Shown: positions 46,801-57,879, counted from the stretch's first letter. The stretch is DNA of 64,000 nucleotides from Ciona intestinalis (GCF_000224145.3 NC_020172.2:814921-878920), one strand, 5' to 3'. Translations and numbers: made by a program. The notes: a model not told the origin generated them from the sequence alone.

Positions 46801-47244
46801 CCCTATAACCACTAACCATCAACACCTAACCCTCTAACCACCAACCACTAACACTTTCCACCAGCGACCAGCCTATTCTGCTATGTACCCGAAGATTCTT
46901 TACTAGTGCCCTTAAACTATCATCAATGCTGTTTTTACATTGGTCATTTAATTTCAGGCATGTCCAAAATGCTTACTTTCCGGTGTCTTTGTAAGGTTTG
47001 GGGTGGTTGTTGTTATTGTTGGTGGTGCCAGTGTAGAAAGAGATACATCAGATTCCATTCCATCTCCAACTTCTCTTGGTGTATTTTTCCATGACGGATC
47101 TGTTAGATAATATTTTTTCCAATTTCAAAACCATTTTCATACATTTACGCTATATAACTATTTATAAACAAACCATTTACCTCTGTCAATTTGTAAATGC
47201 GGTGGCTTCAAGGACAAAATAGGAGAAGCCGATATCGTTGCCAT
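43808..47244 (-). CDS. BLZF1: Golgin-45 (BLZF1)
   Basis: Coiled-coil Golgi matrix protein that in vertebrates binds GRASP55 and Rab2 and supports medial-Golgi structure and secretion. Eight exons: 47244-47181, 47099-46977, 46651-46419, 46044-45943, 45482-45345, 45023-44935, 44503-44281, 43984-43808, giving 382 residues (human 400). The hallmark blocks are present: VNQELKRLLVASVGDELGYH, followed by YERLATEKAQL (exon 4), SCDVWRSKFLASR (exon 5), and the C-terminal HENITLNCCVNCKGEIHVI, matching the human ENITFNCC..C tail that carries the zinc-binding Cys pair and the GRASP55 PDZ-binding end. The central part is coiled coil. Several introns carry SINE copies. The start ATG follows a TGGCAGA context and matches the first in-frame Met. 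Confidence 0.94.
44120..44280 (+). repeat. Degenerate SINE copy
   Basis: Contains AGACCAGAGGTTAAGGGTAA, AGCATTGTGGCAGTGCCTGT and CTCCAACCCAGTGGTCTCC in the order of the SINE body, but much diverged. Confidence 0.5.
44540..44875 (-). repeat. tRNA-derived SINE, fullest copy
   Basis: On the minus strand the head reads GGCGCCGTGGCATAGTGGTT then AGCGTGCCTGCC, with a polymerase III A-box-like segment and a later GGTTCGTCG B-box-like segment. The body has TTTGGGCAAGACACTTAACG and CAACCCAGTGGTC. The 3' end has GAGTTACC-type words, then AACGACTGTCGTTTTCCGGC and a TAAAGTAAGTTAC tail. It lies in a BLZF1 intron. Other copies occur at 20.4, 45.5, 46.1, 54.3, 57.5 and 58.8 kb. Confidence 0.75.
45535..45690 (+). 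repeat. SINE 3' half
   Basis: Contains ACTGTCGTTTCAGGCCACAC and a tail AATAAAGTAAGTAACGTTCA. The body is truncated at the left. In a BLZF1 intron, opposite in orientation to the 44.5-kb copy. Confidence 0.65.
46105..46325 (-). repeat. SINE 5' half
   Basis: Shares GTGACCACTGGGTTGGAGCA, GTTAAGTGTCTTGCCCAAGG and GCGCTAACCACTACGCAACG with the fuller copies. The interior is partly deleted. In a BLZF1 intron. Confidence 0.7.
46774..46855. repeat. Degenerate CTAACCAC/CTAACCCCT minisatellite
   Basis: About ten imperfect 7-9-bp units of the type CTAACCACTAACCCCT in a BLZF1 intron. Strong C-rich/G-rich strand asymmetry. Confidence 0.8.
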
Positions 47245-47397
47245 TCTGCCCCGAATTCAAAACATACAATTTATACTGTATTAAATCTATATATCTGGCT
47301 TTTTAACAAGCAACTAATCTGTACAGAAAAAAACACGACACACCAAATACGTCAATTACTACACGGCCGCACCGCCATCAGCTGATTTGTGCTAATG

Positions 47398-47405
47398 TGA
47401 CGTCA
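47398..47405. promoter_or_regulatory. CRE-type site upstream of BLZF1
   Basis: TGACGTCA within TGTGACGTCACG, about 154 bp upstream of the BLZF1 ATG, a normal distance for a proximal promoter element. Confidence 0.6.
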
Positions 47406-47562
47406 CGGAAAAAGAAAAACGGAAATTTGTACCAGAGAAAGGAAACTTGTTTCTTTTAACTAGAGCACTTTAAGCACTCCAGAGCAGCAAGTGCATTTTG
47501 TTGTGACAATCGCTGGAAGTCTATGGTTGATAAAAGGTTTAGTTAACTATTACCAACACATC

Positions 47563-47652
47563 CCTTCGATAGCTCAGTTGGTAGAGCGGTGGACTGTAGT
47601 TGGTTATCCATCAGAAATCCATAGGTCGCTGGTTCGAATCCGGCTCGAAGGA
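47563..47652 (+). tRNA. tRNA-Tyr (GTA), intron-containing
   Basis: 7-bp acceptor stem CCTTCGA/TCGAAGG, discriminator A, TAGCTCAGTTGGTAGAGCGG A box, GGTTCGAATCC B box, anticodon GTA and a short intron ending just before AAATCCAT. First member of a tandem array with a 185-bp period. Confidence 0.96.
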
Positions 47653-47747
47653 AGTTTTGCACGTTGGACCATAATTTAAACTCCAATTTCCACTTAACAT
47701 TTGATTGACACATGACAAGTACGTCATTGTGTATCAGTGGTATCATC

Positions 47748-47837
47748 CCTTCGATAGCTCAGTTGGTAGAGCGGTGGACTGTAGTTGGTTAACCATCAGA
47801 AATCCATAGGTCGCTGGTTCGAATCCGGCTCGAAGGA
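47748..47837 (+). tRNA. tRNA-Tyr (GTA), second tandem copy
   Basis: Same mature sequence as the copy 185 bp upstream. The intron differs by a base or two (GTTGGTTAACCATCAG). Confidence 0.96.
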
Positions 47838-47916
47838 CGTTTTGCATGTTGGACCGCAATTTAAATTGCAATTTTATCATAATAATTAATTAACACATGA
47901 CAGGTACGTCGTTGTA

Positions 47917-47988
47917 TGCGGTGGACTGTAGTTGGTGAATTATCAGAAATCCATAGGTCTCTGATGGTTCGAATCCGACTCGAAAGAC
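47917..47988 (+). pseudogene. Truncated tRNA-Tyr relic
   Basis: Begins within the D arm (GCGGTGGACTGTAG) and lacks the acceptor stem 5' half and A box. The T arm has a 3-base insertion (GGTCTCTGATGGTTCGAATC). It cannot fold as a tRNA, so it is a decayed third unit of the array. Confidence 0.9.
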
Positions 47989-49972
47989 GGGTTTTAAGTT
48001 TATTTATCCCAATACGTCTATCTGCTGGTATAATTCATGCCATAACTTGCACCTAAATTTGGGTAAGCCGCGAGATAATCTACACGTTTACTACATTAAA
48101 TACAATGGACAACAAAAACTTTTCTCTTTCCCACAGTTGTGTTATATGAATGTTATTAAAATGTTGCGCAGAAGGTAATGTATATTATATTATGGACTTT
48201 GTCCGAGCAAAATGTTTGTTACTAAATAGTGTGGTATATTGGTATGACACGTAGTTACATCTACGATATTTTTGTTTTATATTAATATTTACAGTCAACA
48301 TATATCAGGCAAAAGCTTACATACCGACCAGACAAGGGCCCATAGGAGCCGGCTATGGTCTAATTTGACCTTGAAGTCCTACTACATGGTAGTTGCGTAA
48401 GTTTGGTCTTTCTTCGTTTTGATGATATGCTAAATGGTGAATTGTACCAACAATCAAACTATACGTGGCATCGGTCTGTCGTTTTGTGTTTACAAAAGCT
48501 ATTTGAACCTATCAGCCATTAGACGGAATCTCATTATTCTGGACCATGCGGGTACATGTTTTCATGAGAACAGTCAACGACTCCCATAGTATGAGTCTCA
48601 TAAGATAAGGAAGCACGCCTTAATTAAAGGTCTCGTGTATCGTAGGAAAGATACGAGATAAACGTTTATACACTGCATAGTTCGTCCGTCGCACTGCCGT
48701 AAATAAAGTTTAAACCCGTCAGCTTTGTCGCCAAAGTGTTAACTTGGGTCAAATTAAGCAACTGTTAAACCGTGCGCTGCTATATTAAAGAAGTTGGATT
48801 GATTGAGGCAGCTCGAGCGGTTAAAGTAAGTTGCCGTCACTAGGTGTCGCTCGGGACTCTAGACAAGATTATAAGGACGACTCGTCGGCCCGTGTTAAGT
48901 CTGTGTTGATATGACTCAAAAAGTATCTGATTACAACGGATTTGTTGATTCGTATTTGACGGTATACAGCTTGCAGCAGTGGGCACGACTACTTATTCGA
49001 TGTACTCGTATCGGCAAACCCTATTCAAACAGAATGCGGTAAGATGTTAAAGAGCCCGGCCACAGCCCAGATGATTACCTTATTCAAATGGAGTATATAA
49101 ATACCATGGTTAATTTGTACTAGTAAAAACATAGCTTAAAGTGCGATATCTCAAAAGGCGTTACAGCTGCACTTTCTATATGCGTTTAACAAACTGCGAT
49201 AGTGTGTTTCCGGTTTAACACAACACAAATGAACCACCAGCTTGTGAGGCAACTAAAACAAAGTATAAATAATATTGCGTCGTATTAACTCTGTATAGTT
49301 CGTAGATTGGGAATATTACGCAAGAAATATCTCCACTATATATGTTGGAATTAATTATAAAATCTTTAAAGAAAGCAATGTTTATTTGGTTGCAACGAAA
49401 GTCAATAAGGGTTTGACGCATATTATAAAGCGTACAAACATATGCGACTTACATACCACATCGTCTGGCTGAATAGAAGGCTATATAACAATGTAATATA
49501 ATAACAATAACTTTTATTTGTCCCTTCGATTACGGTAGCGAAGATTCATAAATATAAACACCGTTTTTCTTTAGGTCTGACCAACGGTCTATACTAACTT
49601 TGGGGGTGCCGAGTCGTAGTGGTCGACTTTAATTAGCATGTAATATTATACTGGATTGTATGGTGTCACAACACCAAGTTTTAATTACACGATCAGAACA
49701 GGAAAGATATTCTGCGTGAAGGATGGCTTGAGTTGCATGTTATTTCCTCCTTTCCGGAAAGCACGACGTGCCTCCTGAACACATAAACAGTTAAAGCATT
49801 TTATATACAACGACTGCACTTATTTATGGTATAATAACGAAATGCGATTTCTTTGTTTTTCTTTCTTTAGGCGTAAAGTTAAATTTGGATAAGCTGTAGC
49901 CTATATAACTAAATTTATGCATAAAACACAGATAACCTCCACAGAACGATACCTACCCTAAGAAGTTGAGTA
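47989..49972. other. Spacer upstream of the second SLC6 gene
   Basis: No coding segment recognised on either strand. It holds a short dispersed repeat at 49494-49552 and should contain the promoter of the gene starting at 49973. Confidence 0.5.
49494..49552 (-). repeat. Short dispersed repeat, second copy
   Basis: Minus strand reads CTTCGCTACCGTAATCGAAG, then GGACAAATAAAAGTTATTGT. Near-identical to 26690-26745. Confidence 0.5.
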
Positions 49973-52900
49973 ATGTCTGATCAAATTAAGATCGATACTA
50001 GGGATACGTTTAAAAAAGGGTTTGACTTTTTATTTAGCGCTGGTGGAGCCTTGGTGGGTTTGGGAAATTTATGGAGGTTTCCATATCTCTGCTACGAAAA
50101 CGGGGGTGGTAAGTTTTGAATCCTATTTATTATCAAATTTTCGCTGATTTTAATGTCGTTTATACTCATGATAAAAATGCTTAATTTTATCGCGGTTCGG
50201 GTTTTACAACTAAAATATTATTTTTAAAGAGTTACTTTGCTTAGTTTTGCGCGTATATAACTATATAGTAGGGTGGGGGAAGATAGGACACCTTTTAATT
50301 CTATTTTCTCGTCCCGTTTGGTAGTAAACAAAGAACTTTCAAAATATTATAAAACCGTATCCTCTCGACTCCCAGGAACCGTTGTTAACTGTTTAAAACA
50401 CGAATAGAATATTTGAATATTATTAGCTAAAAGTGTCCCATCTTCCCCCATAGTACTATATTTTATTACGTTCAGTCTCGCTGTATACCGTATTCCTGTG
50501 TCTTGCAACTTGGATATACAACACTGCTATACGCTTATATACATAATACGCTTCTAAACACCCGATAGATAAAAGTTACATGTGACGTAAAATATCTTTA
50601 TCAAGTCATTATAGTTACACAACGCGCGACATAGGATACATAATGACAATTAACCGAGCATTTTAACGCAGGGGCGTTTTTGATAGCATACTTTATATTC
50701 GTGGCCATCGTCGCCTTACCTATGGTTTTTCTGGAGACTTCTATTGGTCAAATTACAAGAATAGGTCAATTCAAGGCTTGGAACATGTTTCCACTTTTGA
50801 GAGGTAAGATGACACAGTTATGTGGTTTCTTATTTAGCGCTCGTTTCATAACCGGGCCATTTTAGATTCGGTGCTTGTCTTTGGGCAAGACGATTAAAGG
50901 TAGTTCTTTATTCATATCTGTAGTATTCTAATTATAATACGCTTAGTATCATCACAGCCGATGAATAAGATACAAATATTTTATTCTTATTTAACACACC
51001 TATTTCGTTATACAGTATTTTTAGAAACCTTATCTATTGTCATAAATCATACACGAGGCGATCAGTGTTGCACATTAACTATTTTCAATCACTTGATGGC
51101 GTCAGCATTAAACCAAAACACTACACTATGGGTGGTCATTATATAATGGTATTATAATTGTAATATATATAATTGTATTATATCCTACGTGGGTAAGGTC
51201 CTGCAGTGTGACAAGGCATGGGATCCAAGGTTGAGGATATGTTGGAGTTACCTCATTGTCCTAACACAATATATATATATAGTGTAGGCTATGCCGCATA
51301 TAGTCATCACTACATGTTGCAGCCTGGCGCTTCACTGAATGTAGACGATAAGGTCTTTAATGGTTAACATACAGGTGTTGGTCTCGCTAGCGGAGTAATT
51401 CTGCTGTATTGCAACATATACTACCCGGTGATACTGGCATGGGCATTACGATATCTTGTAGCGAGTTTTCACTCACAGCTGGAATGGACGCATTGCAACA
51501 ACGAATACAATTCGCCAGATTGCTTTTCTATTTTGAATGTTACGAACGTGACCTTGAATGAAAATGCCACATCTTCAGTTACAGAGTTTTGGGAGTAAGT
51601 ACTGTGTTTACGACTTAATTTTAGAGTGTGCTGCAAGATAGATTAGGCGTACAAACTGTTGTCGTTAAACTTGCATTCGCCGTTTTATTCGAATCTTTGA
51701 TCGAAAAAGATAAACGAAGTCGTTTTCCTCAGAAAAAAATATAAAAAACGGTCTTAGAGAGTTCCGAGTTTTATAATTCGTTAAATGTTCTTTGTTTACT
51801 ACAAAAAAAGAACTGGGAACTGGAATGAAAAGTTGTGCCATCTTTCCCCGCACTATTATATATTTGTTCTGTTGCAGAAGGAGCATCTTACACAAATCTT
51901 CGGGTATAGATGAAGTGGGTAGTGTACAGTGGCGTTTATACCTTTGCTTGGCTGTAGTTTGGATTTTGTGTTATTTCTGCATTTGGAAAGGAGTACGATG
52001 GACCGCAAAGGTAAAATGCGTAAAATAGTTATCGAAAAGACAGCAAATATGTCGAGCCTTGGAAAAAAGTAACGGTTTAACTGTTGAATTTCTAAAACTA
52101 TTGAGCTATACCATAAATACTACATGTATAAAAAAAAGCTAAAATATTTTAAACAGTTTGATTTTGTATTAAAAAATTAGTTTTAATTTTGGTTAACTCC
52201 AAGTTAAGTCTTTCAGTTGTTTGTCCCATCTTACCCCACCTTGTAGTTCTGTAGAAGTTTATTGCCAAAGTTTAAAAGCGGTGCTTTTAAATGAACAAGT
52301 TATACTTATACCTGAGGAATGTATTCAATTTAATAGACTAATATAACAACAGGATAATGTATAGAAAATGATTTGTGCCAAAAGTGTAAAAATACCCAAT
52401 TTGTGGCAAAAATATTAACTTTAATATAAAACTTTCTGTTATGAAAAGCATATGTAGGATACAACATTTTTCAAATGATGTTTTATTTAAAAAACAACAA
52501 CAAAAAATGATGTTCTAAAAACCTGTTGTTTTCGAGCAATACCAATTCTTCATACAATAACATAGTGTAGGTAACATTTAAAAATGCATTGCATAGGCCA
52601 TAATGCAAGGCAAAAAATGTTTAAACCTGATATATTTTTTTTACTAAAAAAATAATTAATTTTCTGACAGTTTTTCATATAGTTTTGAAGTTAAAATCCA
52701 TCTTAAGATTCGGGTTTTCCGTAGAGTTTCCATTGCTTAGCCAGGTAAAGAGTTGTTCCCCACATGCAGATGAAAAAAAGCCAAATCCAGCAAAGATCTC
52801 CCATGCTTTAGATTCCACTTGTGCCGGGTGTACACCAACCGGTCCGTTTAAACTGTAGCAGAATAAAAAAAATCATTATTTAATGAAATTAACAAGGATT

Positions 52901-55900
52901 TTAAACTGCTTCTTCTTACCACACCTGTATACGAATCACTAAATAGTTTTTTTGTGTCAATATATTTTTTTAAAGTGTTTTGAATTAATATAGGTATAAT
53001 AATACAAATTCAGGGTATCACTTAAAAGCGGTCATATGTTTCGATTTTTAAGATATTGGAAAACATGTGCTTAACTCAAGTTTGCAACCTCACCTCACCC
53101 TACTATATTATCAATTTAAATAAAAAAATATTGATTAAGTATATTTTCCAAACAGATTGTATATTTCACGGCAACAGCACCAATTATAATGATAATCATA
53201 ATGATAGTACGCGGCGCCACATTGGACGGTGCAGCTAATGGAATAACCTACTACCTTCGACCCGAAATGTCCGAGTTAGCAAACATAAAGGTAAGCTTTT
53301 AAATTAAAGACTTACCATTGCGTACATTTAGCATTGCTCAGTTATAACATTACAGTACACATGTAAAACAGCAATAACATAAATAGCACATATGTAAAAT
53401 TGAACACACCCATGACTGTTCACACTGAAAGTTCTTTCCATCTAAAACAACCAAAAACAAGAAAAAAAATCTTAAATTTAAGATACTGTTCAGGCTGATA
53501 CCATTAATTGTTGTATTGTATGTAAGGTTTGGATGGCTGCAGCATCCCAGGTCATCTACTCCTACGGCATTTGCTTTGGTGCACTCGTATGTCTCGGAAG
53601 TTATAACAAGATTAAACATAACTGCCTGCGGTAAGTAGAATAATATACAACACTTTACATGCCCAGGTTTATTCACATTATTATAGTTTCTTAATCATCC
53701 TAATAAGTCAGGGCAATTCGTGTTAATACATGGATGCCCTTTTATTAAATGGATGCCTTTTTTAATGACTTCACTCACTTTGTGTCCACTTATGCGCAGG
53801 TAATTTTTATGTATAAATGTTAACTTAAACAATCAAACACTGATGTTGGAATAATGATCGTTAAGTATCCTGTTCTAAATTAATACCCATGTTTTGTGCA
53901 TTAAGTTTTGATCAAATATTTTACATGCTAATTTAAATATGAACCTCATGTTAATCAATATGCATTGCTGTGTTAAACGACAGGGACTCTCTACTATTGT
54001 TGGTCGTAAACAGCGGGGCAAGCTTTTTGAGCGGTTTTGCTGTGTTTTCTGTTCTTGGTTTTATGGCTAAAGCTCAGGTATATTGAGTACAACAATTTGC
54101 AATATTTAATACTATTAACTTGGTGGTTAAAAGATGACATTTTTCTTCTGAAAACTTAATAACATACATGTTGCCTGGCTACTATATGTTTAATACAATC
54201 CTTCATACAACTGGTTATTTTCTTCTCTTCCGGTCACCTTTATTAGGTTGGTTGAATGTAATGAATGAATGTTACTTACTTTATTCACGCGCAGCCGGAG
54301 AACGACAGTCGTTATAACACAGGTATTCCTACACCTTTTGCCGGCTTACGAGTTACCATGTTTGTATGTTACTTTGTGAGTGAATATTTATTTGGATTTT
54401 TTTCGTGTATGGCTGATAATTTGGACAAACCATTAGTGACCACTGTGTTAGAGCAATTGTTGTTAAGTGTATTGCCTAAAGACACATACCTAACAATGGT
54501 AGCAGCAGCGAACTCATTCTCTTTGGGTTACAGACAGTCGCGCTAACCACTTTGCAGCGAGCCAGACAAGGTTACAAAATAAAAATTTGTAACAAGAGCT
54601 TTTTTATACTTAACATTAAATACAGTAGTGTGGGCAAAAAATAGGTACCACCAGCACATAATATGTTTCCAATACTGATATCAACAATTAACAACGATCC
54701 TTTTTAGAAATATGAGCAAACGGTTATAGGACTTTTTTATTTATTTCCAAATTGGCAAAAAAGGATATAAAATGCAACTATTTTACCCCAACCAAATATA
54801 TATAAATATTTATGTTACAAAACAGTGATTTAATATAAACTTTATATTTACTAGAACACCACTGTGGAAGCAGTTGCCGAATCTGGGCCTGGTCTGGTGT
54901 TCTTGGTTTATCCACATGCATTGTCACTATTACCTATCCCACAGTTTTGGTGTGTGTTATTTTTCCTCACCCTAATTTTGCTGGGTTTTGATGGTCAGGT
55001 AAGATGTTGGTGTATTATGTTTCATAAAATAATATGAATTTGTTTATTTCTGCAATGGTTAAATTTTAACAGTTCGTGTATTTGGAGAGTTGGACAACCG
55101 GTGTAATGGACTTCTTTCCTCGTGTTAAATCCTTTCGATTTGGAAAAGAATTGTTCATTGCATCTGCATCATTTATCATGTGTGTGATTGGAATCACAAT
55201 GACTACTGAAGTAAGTTTGGTGTCTTAATCATATTTCATTAGCCATAAGATAATATTTATTATAACTTTGTTTTGTCTTATCAGTTAACAAAGGTTTAGA
55301 ATAACAAAAATAAATCACCAAGTAAAACCTGTGCAATGGTAAAGACTTTTTGCATACATTATTTTAATATTATACCAGAAGTTGTATTTGTCTTCTGGAT
55401 CACACTACTATAGATCAAATTTAATGTACAAAAATAAGAAAATGGCAAAATAGATATTCTTTAAACACCTTTGTTTAAAACATAAATAACACAGATTGCA
55501 TTAAAGTGACATTTACATAAATAGATTACCAACTTAAAGTAAAACCTTTTGGAAACATTTATATAAAGCCTTTAAATGTAGAACCCTAAATGTCAACTGC
55601 ATAATATTGTCCGCTGCTTTTGATGGCATTGAATTAATACTACATAAAGTTATAGAGGGTGAACTTATTTATATAACAACATTAAAAAAGGTGTCTGATA
55701 ACATATTATATCGTTTCTCGACAGGGTCTGATAAGAAAATTATGAATTTAACAAATTTAAAAAAATTGAAACAGGGTGGAATCTACGTGTTTAATTTGAT
55801 AGACAATTTTGCTGCAGCCGGGTGGTCGACAACAACGTTATGTGTATTCGAAGCCCTGGCTGGAGGGTGGATAGGCAGAGATGCATATTTGGCTTGTTTG

Positions 55901-56952
55901 GGAAAGATGCTTAATCGAGGGCCGAGAGCTCTGCTTTATTTTAAGTATTTTTGGAGATATGTCACCCCCGCCTCTCTTACAGTAAGCAAATTCTTTATTC
56001 ATTATAAGCTACATTTCTGTAAATACTTCTTTTTTACAACCAAAAAGTGAACAATAAAAGAGAACGAAATATTGACCATCTTAACCTAACCAACTATATA
56101 TTTTTGTGACCTACTGCACAGACATGGAGTTTGTATGAATATATATATAGGTTGCAGGGGTTCTTGATTTGAAAATGCCCTTCTAACCATCATGGTCGTT
56201 GAGACCAAAACTCCCATAATGAATTACTCCCGTCCTGTTTTAAATATATACAAAATATATACTTAACTTTAGGTGATGGTTATTTGCACCCTGTACTTCT
56301 ACCAACCTGCAACATACAACAAAGAGTATGTGTACCCACCATGGGCACAATACCTTGGAATATCTATAACATGCTCGTCCATTATTTGGGTGCCAACAAT
56401 TGCAATATATGATCTAGTTACAGCTACTGGAACTTTACAATCGGTACGCATGTGACAGTTGCATAATCTTTTTTTCTATAACTTTTCTTTGTTATTCCAT
56501 AAAGCTGACTTGCATTCTTCATTCACATTTTTTCTGATTATATAATATAAGTATTTTTAATACACTGTGAGTTACTTTTTATTAGATTTAGCACAATTAG
56601 CAATCACACTCTTTATATTGATAAGTTCTAATATATGAATTAATGTAACCTGATATACCCTCACATGGTGAGAAAACGACAATTGTTATAATATTGGAAA
56701 TCTTTTTGGTGGTAAAAATGAATTAATAGCAGCAACGAGTCTTGAACCCCTATCTTCTGGGTTAGAAACAGCCGCATTAACTAAACCTGACACAAATTAT
56801 GTGATGTTGTTTTTACATTTCAGAGATTGAAAAGGGCCTGTCACCTACCAGAATACGTTAGTGAAAACTTGACTGCTAAATTGACAAGAGAAAATAAAAC
56901 CCACAAGCCTGGTGTAAATGTGACAATGAATGAGTTAAAGGAACTCATTTAG
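49973..56952 (+). CDS. SLC6 transporter of the GABA/taurine/creatine/betaine group
   Basis: Sodium- and chloride-coupled plasma-membrane transporter. Twelve exons: 49973-50108, 50672-50803, 51375-51594, 51878-52010, 53156-53290, 53527-53630, 53984-54077, 54855-54998, 55073-55210, 55775-55981, 56273-56443, 56824-56952, giving 580 residues in an intact frame. TM1 holds [20 protein letters not shown] then ENGGG. Exon 4 has [17 protein letters not shown] and exon 5 [12 protein letters not shown], as in the taurine/creatine/GABA transporters. Exon 6 has [20 protein letters not shown] and exon 7 [20 protein letters not shown]. Exon 8 has [13 protein letters not shown]. The loop after TM3 (exon 3) has several N-x-S/T sites. 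The start ATG is the first Met before the conserved block. The substrate cannot be fixed by eye. Confidence 0.94.
50261..50460. repeat. Inverted-repeat MITE-like element in SLC6 intron 1
   Basis: Left end TATATAGTAGGGTGGGGGAA, right end GTCCCATCTTCCCCCATAGT then ACTATA. One of the best-preserved copies, in reverse interior orientation to copies 1-5 (CTATTTTCTCGTCCCGTTTG near the left end). Confidence 0.85.
51745..51865. repeat. Inverted-repeat element, 5'-truncated, in SLC6 intron 3
   Basis: Right half only: GTTTTATAATTCGTTAAATG, TTCTTTGTTTACTAC and the terminus CATCTTTCCCCGCACTATTA. Confidence 0.7.
52703..52852 (-). pseudogene. Possible nested minus-strand exon with a frame disruption
   Basis: Inside SLC6 intron 4, on the opposite strand. 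After an acceptor-like TGCTACAG (ending 52853) one frame reads [22 protein letters not shown]. The next frame then continues as a hydrophobic segment with [20 protein letters not shown], ending Y-G-K-P-E-S and a stop at 52703. A single base in the T-rich run near 52,775 would explain the switch, through assembly error or decay. It looks like the C-terminal part of a small single-span membrane protein, but I cannot name it and found no partner exon. Confidence 0.3.
54255..54572 (-). repeat. tRNA-derived SINE in an SLC6 intron
   Basis: Carries the same body words (CATTAGTGACCACTGTGTTA; GAGTTACCATGTTTG; ACGACAGTCGTTATAACACA) and a GCGCTAACCAC head. The plus-strand left end AATGAATGAATGTTACTTAC is the SINE tail, possibly with a short ATTC repeat. 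Confidence 0.7.
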
Positions 56953-57052
56953 TGTCAACCATTCAACAAAATTTTACTTCATATATATATATATATATAT
57001 ATATACACTACAAAAAATGTTTACTAAATACTTAGATTATATACATATATAC

Positions 57053-57190
57053 AGAAGGGTTGGGTAAGATGGGACATATTTACAGCATTACCACAACCAC
57101 GTGACTTTTAAATAACGTTGTAAAATGCGTTTAGGGTATATAAGATTTTTTGGGGTTGTTAACAGTATCTCATCTTACCCAACAGTATGA
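57053..57190. repeat. Inverted-repeat element, diverged short copy
   Basis: Left end AGAAGGGTTGGGTAAGATGG then GACA, right end TCTCATCTTACCCAACAGTA. The interior is reduced. Confidence 0.65.
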
Positions 57191-57222
57191 TAATTGATTT
57201 TAAAGTTAATCAAGTATAAAAA

Positions 57223-57302
57223 TTTACAGCTTTGTATGCACTTTCTGAGTAGTTCATGAGTATTATTTTACAGCTTTGTATGCACTTTCTGAGTAGTTCA
57301 TG
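57223..57302. repeat. 36-bp tandem duplication
   Basis: Two copies of TTTACAGCTTTGTATGCACT...GTTCATG (57223-57258 and 57267-57302), separated by 8 bp of AT-rich sequence. Confidence 0.9.
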
Positions 57303-57449
57303 TAGTTACAAGTTTTTTTTTATTAAGTTGCAGAAATTAATTTATTTTAAATCAATATGTCTTTTAAATTTTCAAAAGCCCCTTATTATTCAGAGTTGAA
57401 ATTGTGCAATGCTTCAGTTACTTATTCTTATTTATACAGATTATATATA

Positions 57450-57690
57450 TGCTCATCGCTGCTACCATTGTGGGTGTATGTGTCCATTGGCAAGACACTT
57501 AATGACAAATGCTCCAAACCAGTGGTCACTGATGGGTTGTCCAAATTATCAGTCAAACATAAAATATATATATTTAATTACCCACAAAGTAAAATGCATT
57601 GTAACTCATAAGCTGGCACAAGCCATATGAAACCTTTTGTTGCAACTGTCGATTACTGGCTAACAAGTTACGTTGATTCATTCATATTAT
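57450..57690 (+). repeat. SINE copy
   Basis: Plus orientation: GCTGCTACCATTGTGGGTGT, TTGGCAAGACACTTAATGAC, CCAGTGGTCACTGATGGGTT, then AACTCATAAGCTGGCAC. The tRNA-like head is lost. Confidence 0.65.
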
Positions 57691-57828
57691 AAAAATGTGG
57701 GATTAATTTTTAGTTTAATAAAGGTTATTTTTAGGTGAGCTTATACTTAGATCAATTTAAAAAGTTAAAACGAATAGAGGAGCATAGCAATAAGGCAGTT
57801 ATTATTAATGCATTAAAAATACATATGC

Positions 57829-57879
57829 TTTTGTGATAGTGTAGACAAATTATTTTTTTGTGATAGTGTAGACAAATTA
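57829..57879. repeat. 24-bp tandem duplication
   Basis: Two exact copies of a unit beginning TTTTGTGATAGTGTAGACAA (57829-57852 and 57856-57879). Confidence 0.9.

Noticed and set aside
55607-55774. Upstream extension of the SLC6 exon at 55775 as a separate start
   Set aside because: The sequence before 55775 is AT-rich intron in frame by chance; the acceptor at 55773-55774 joins correctly to exon 9.
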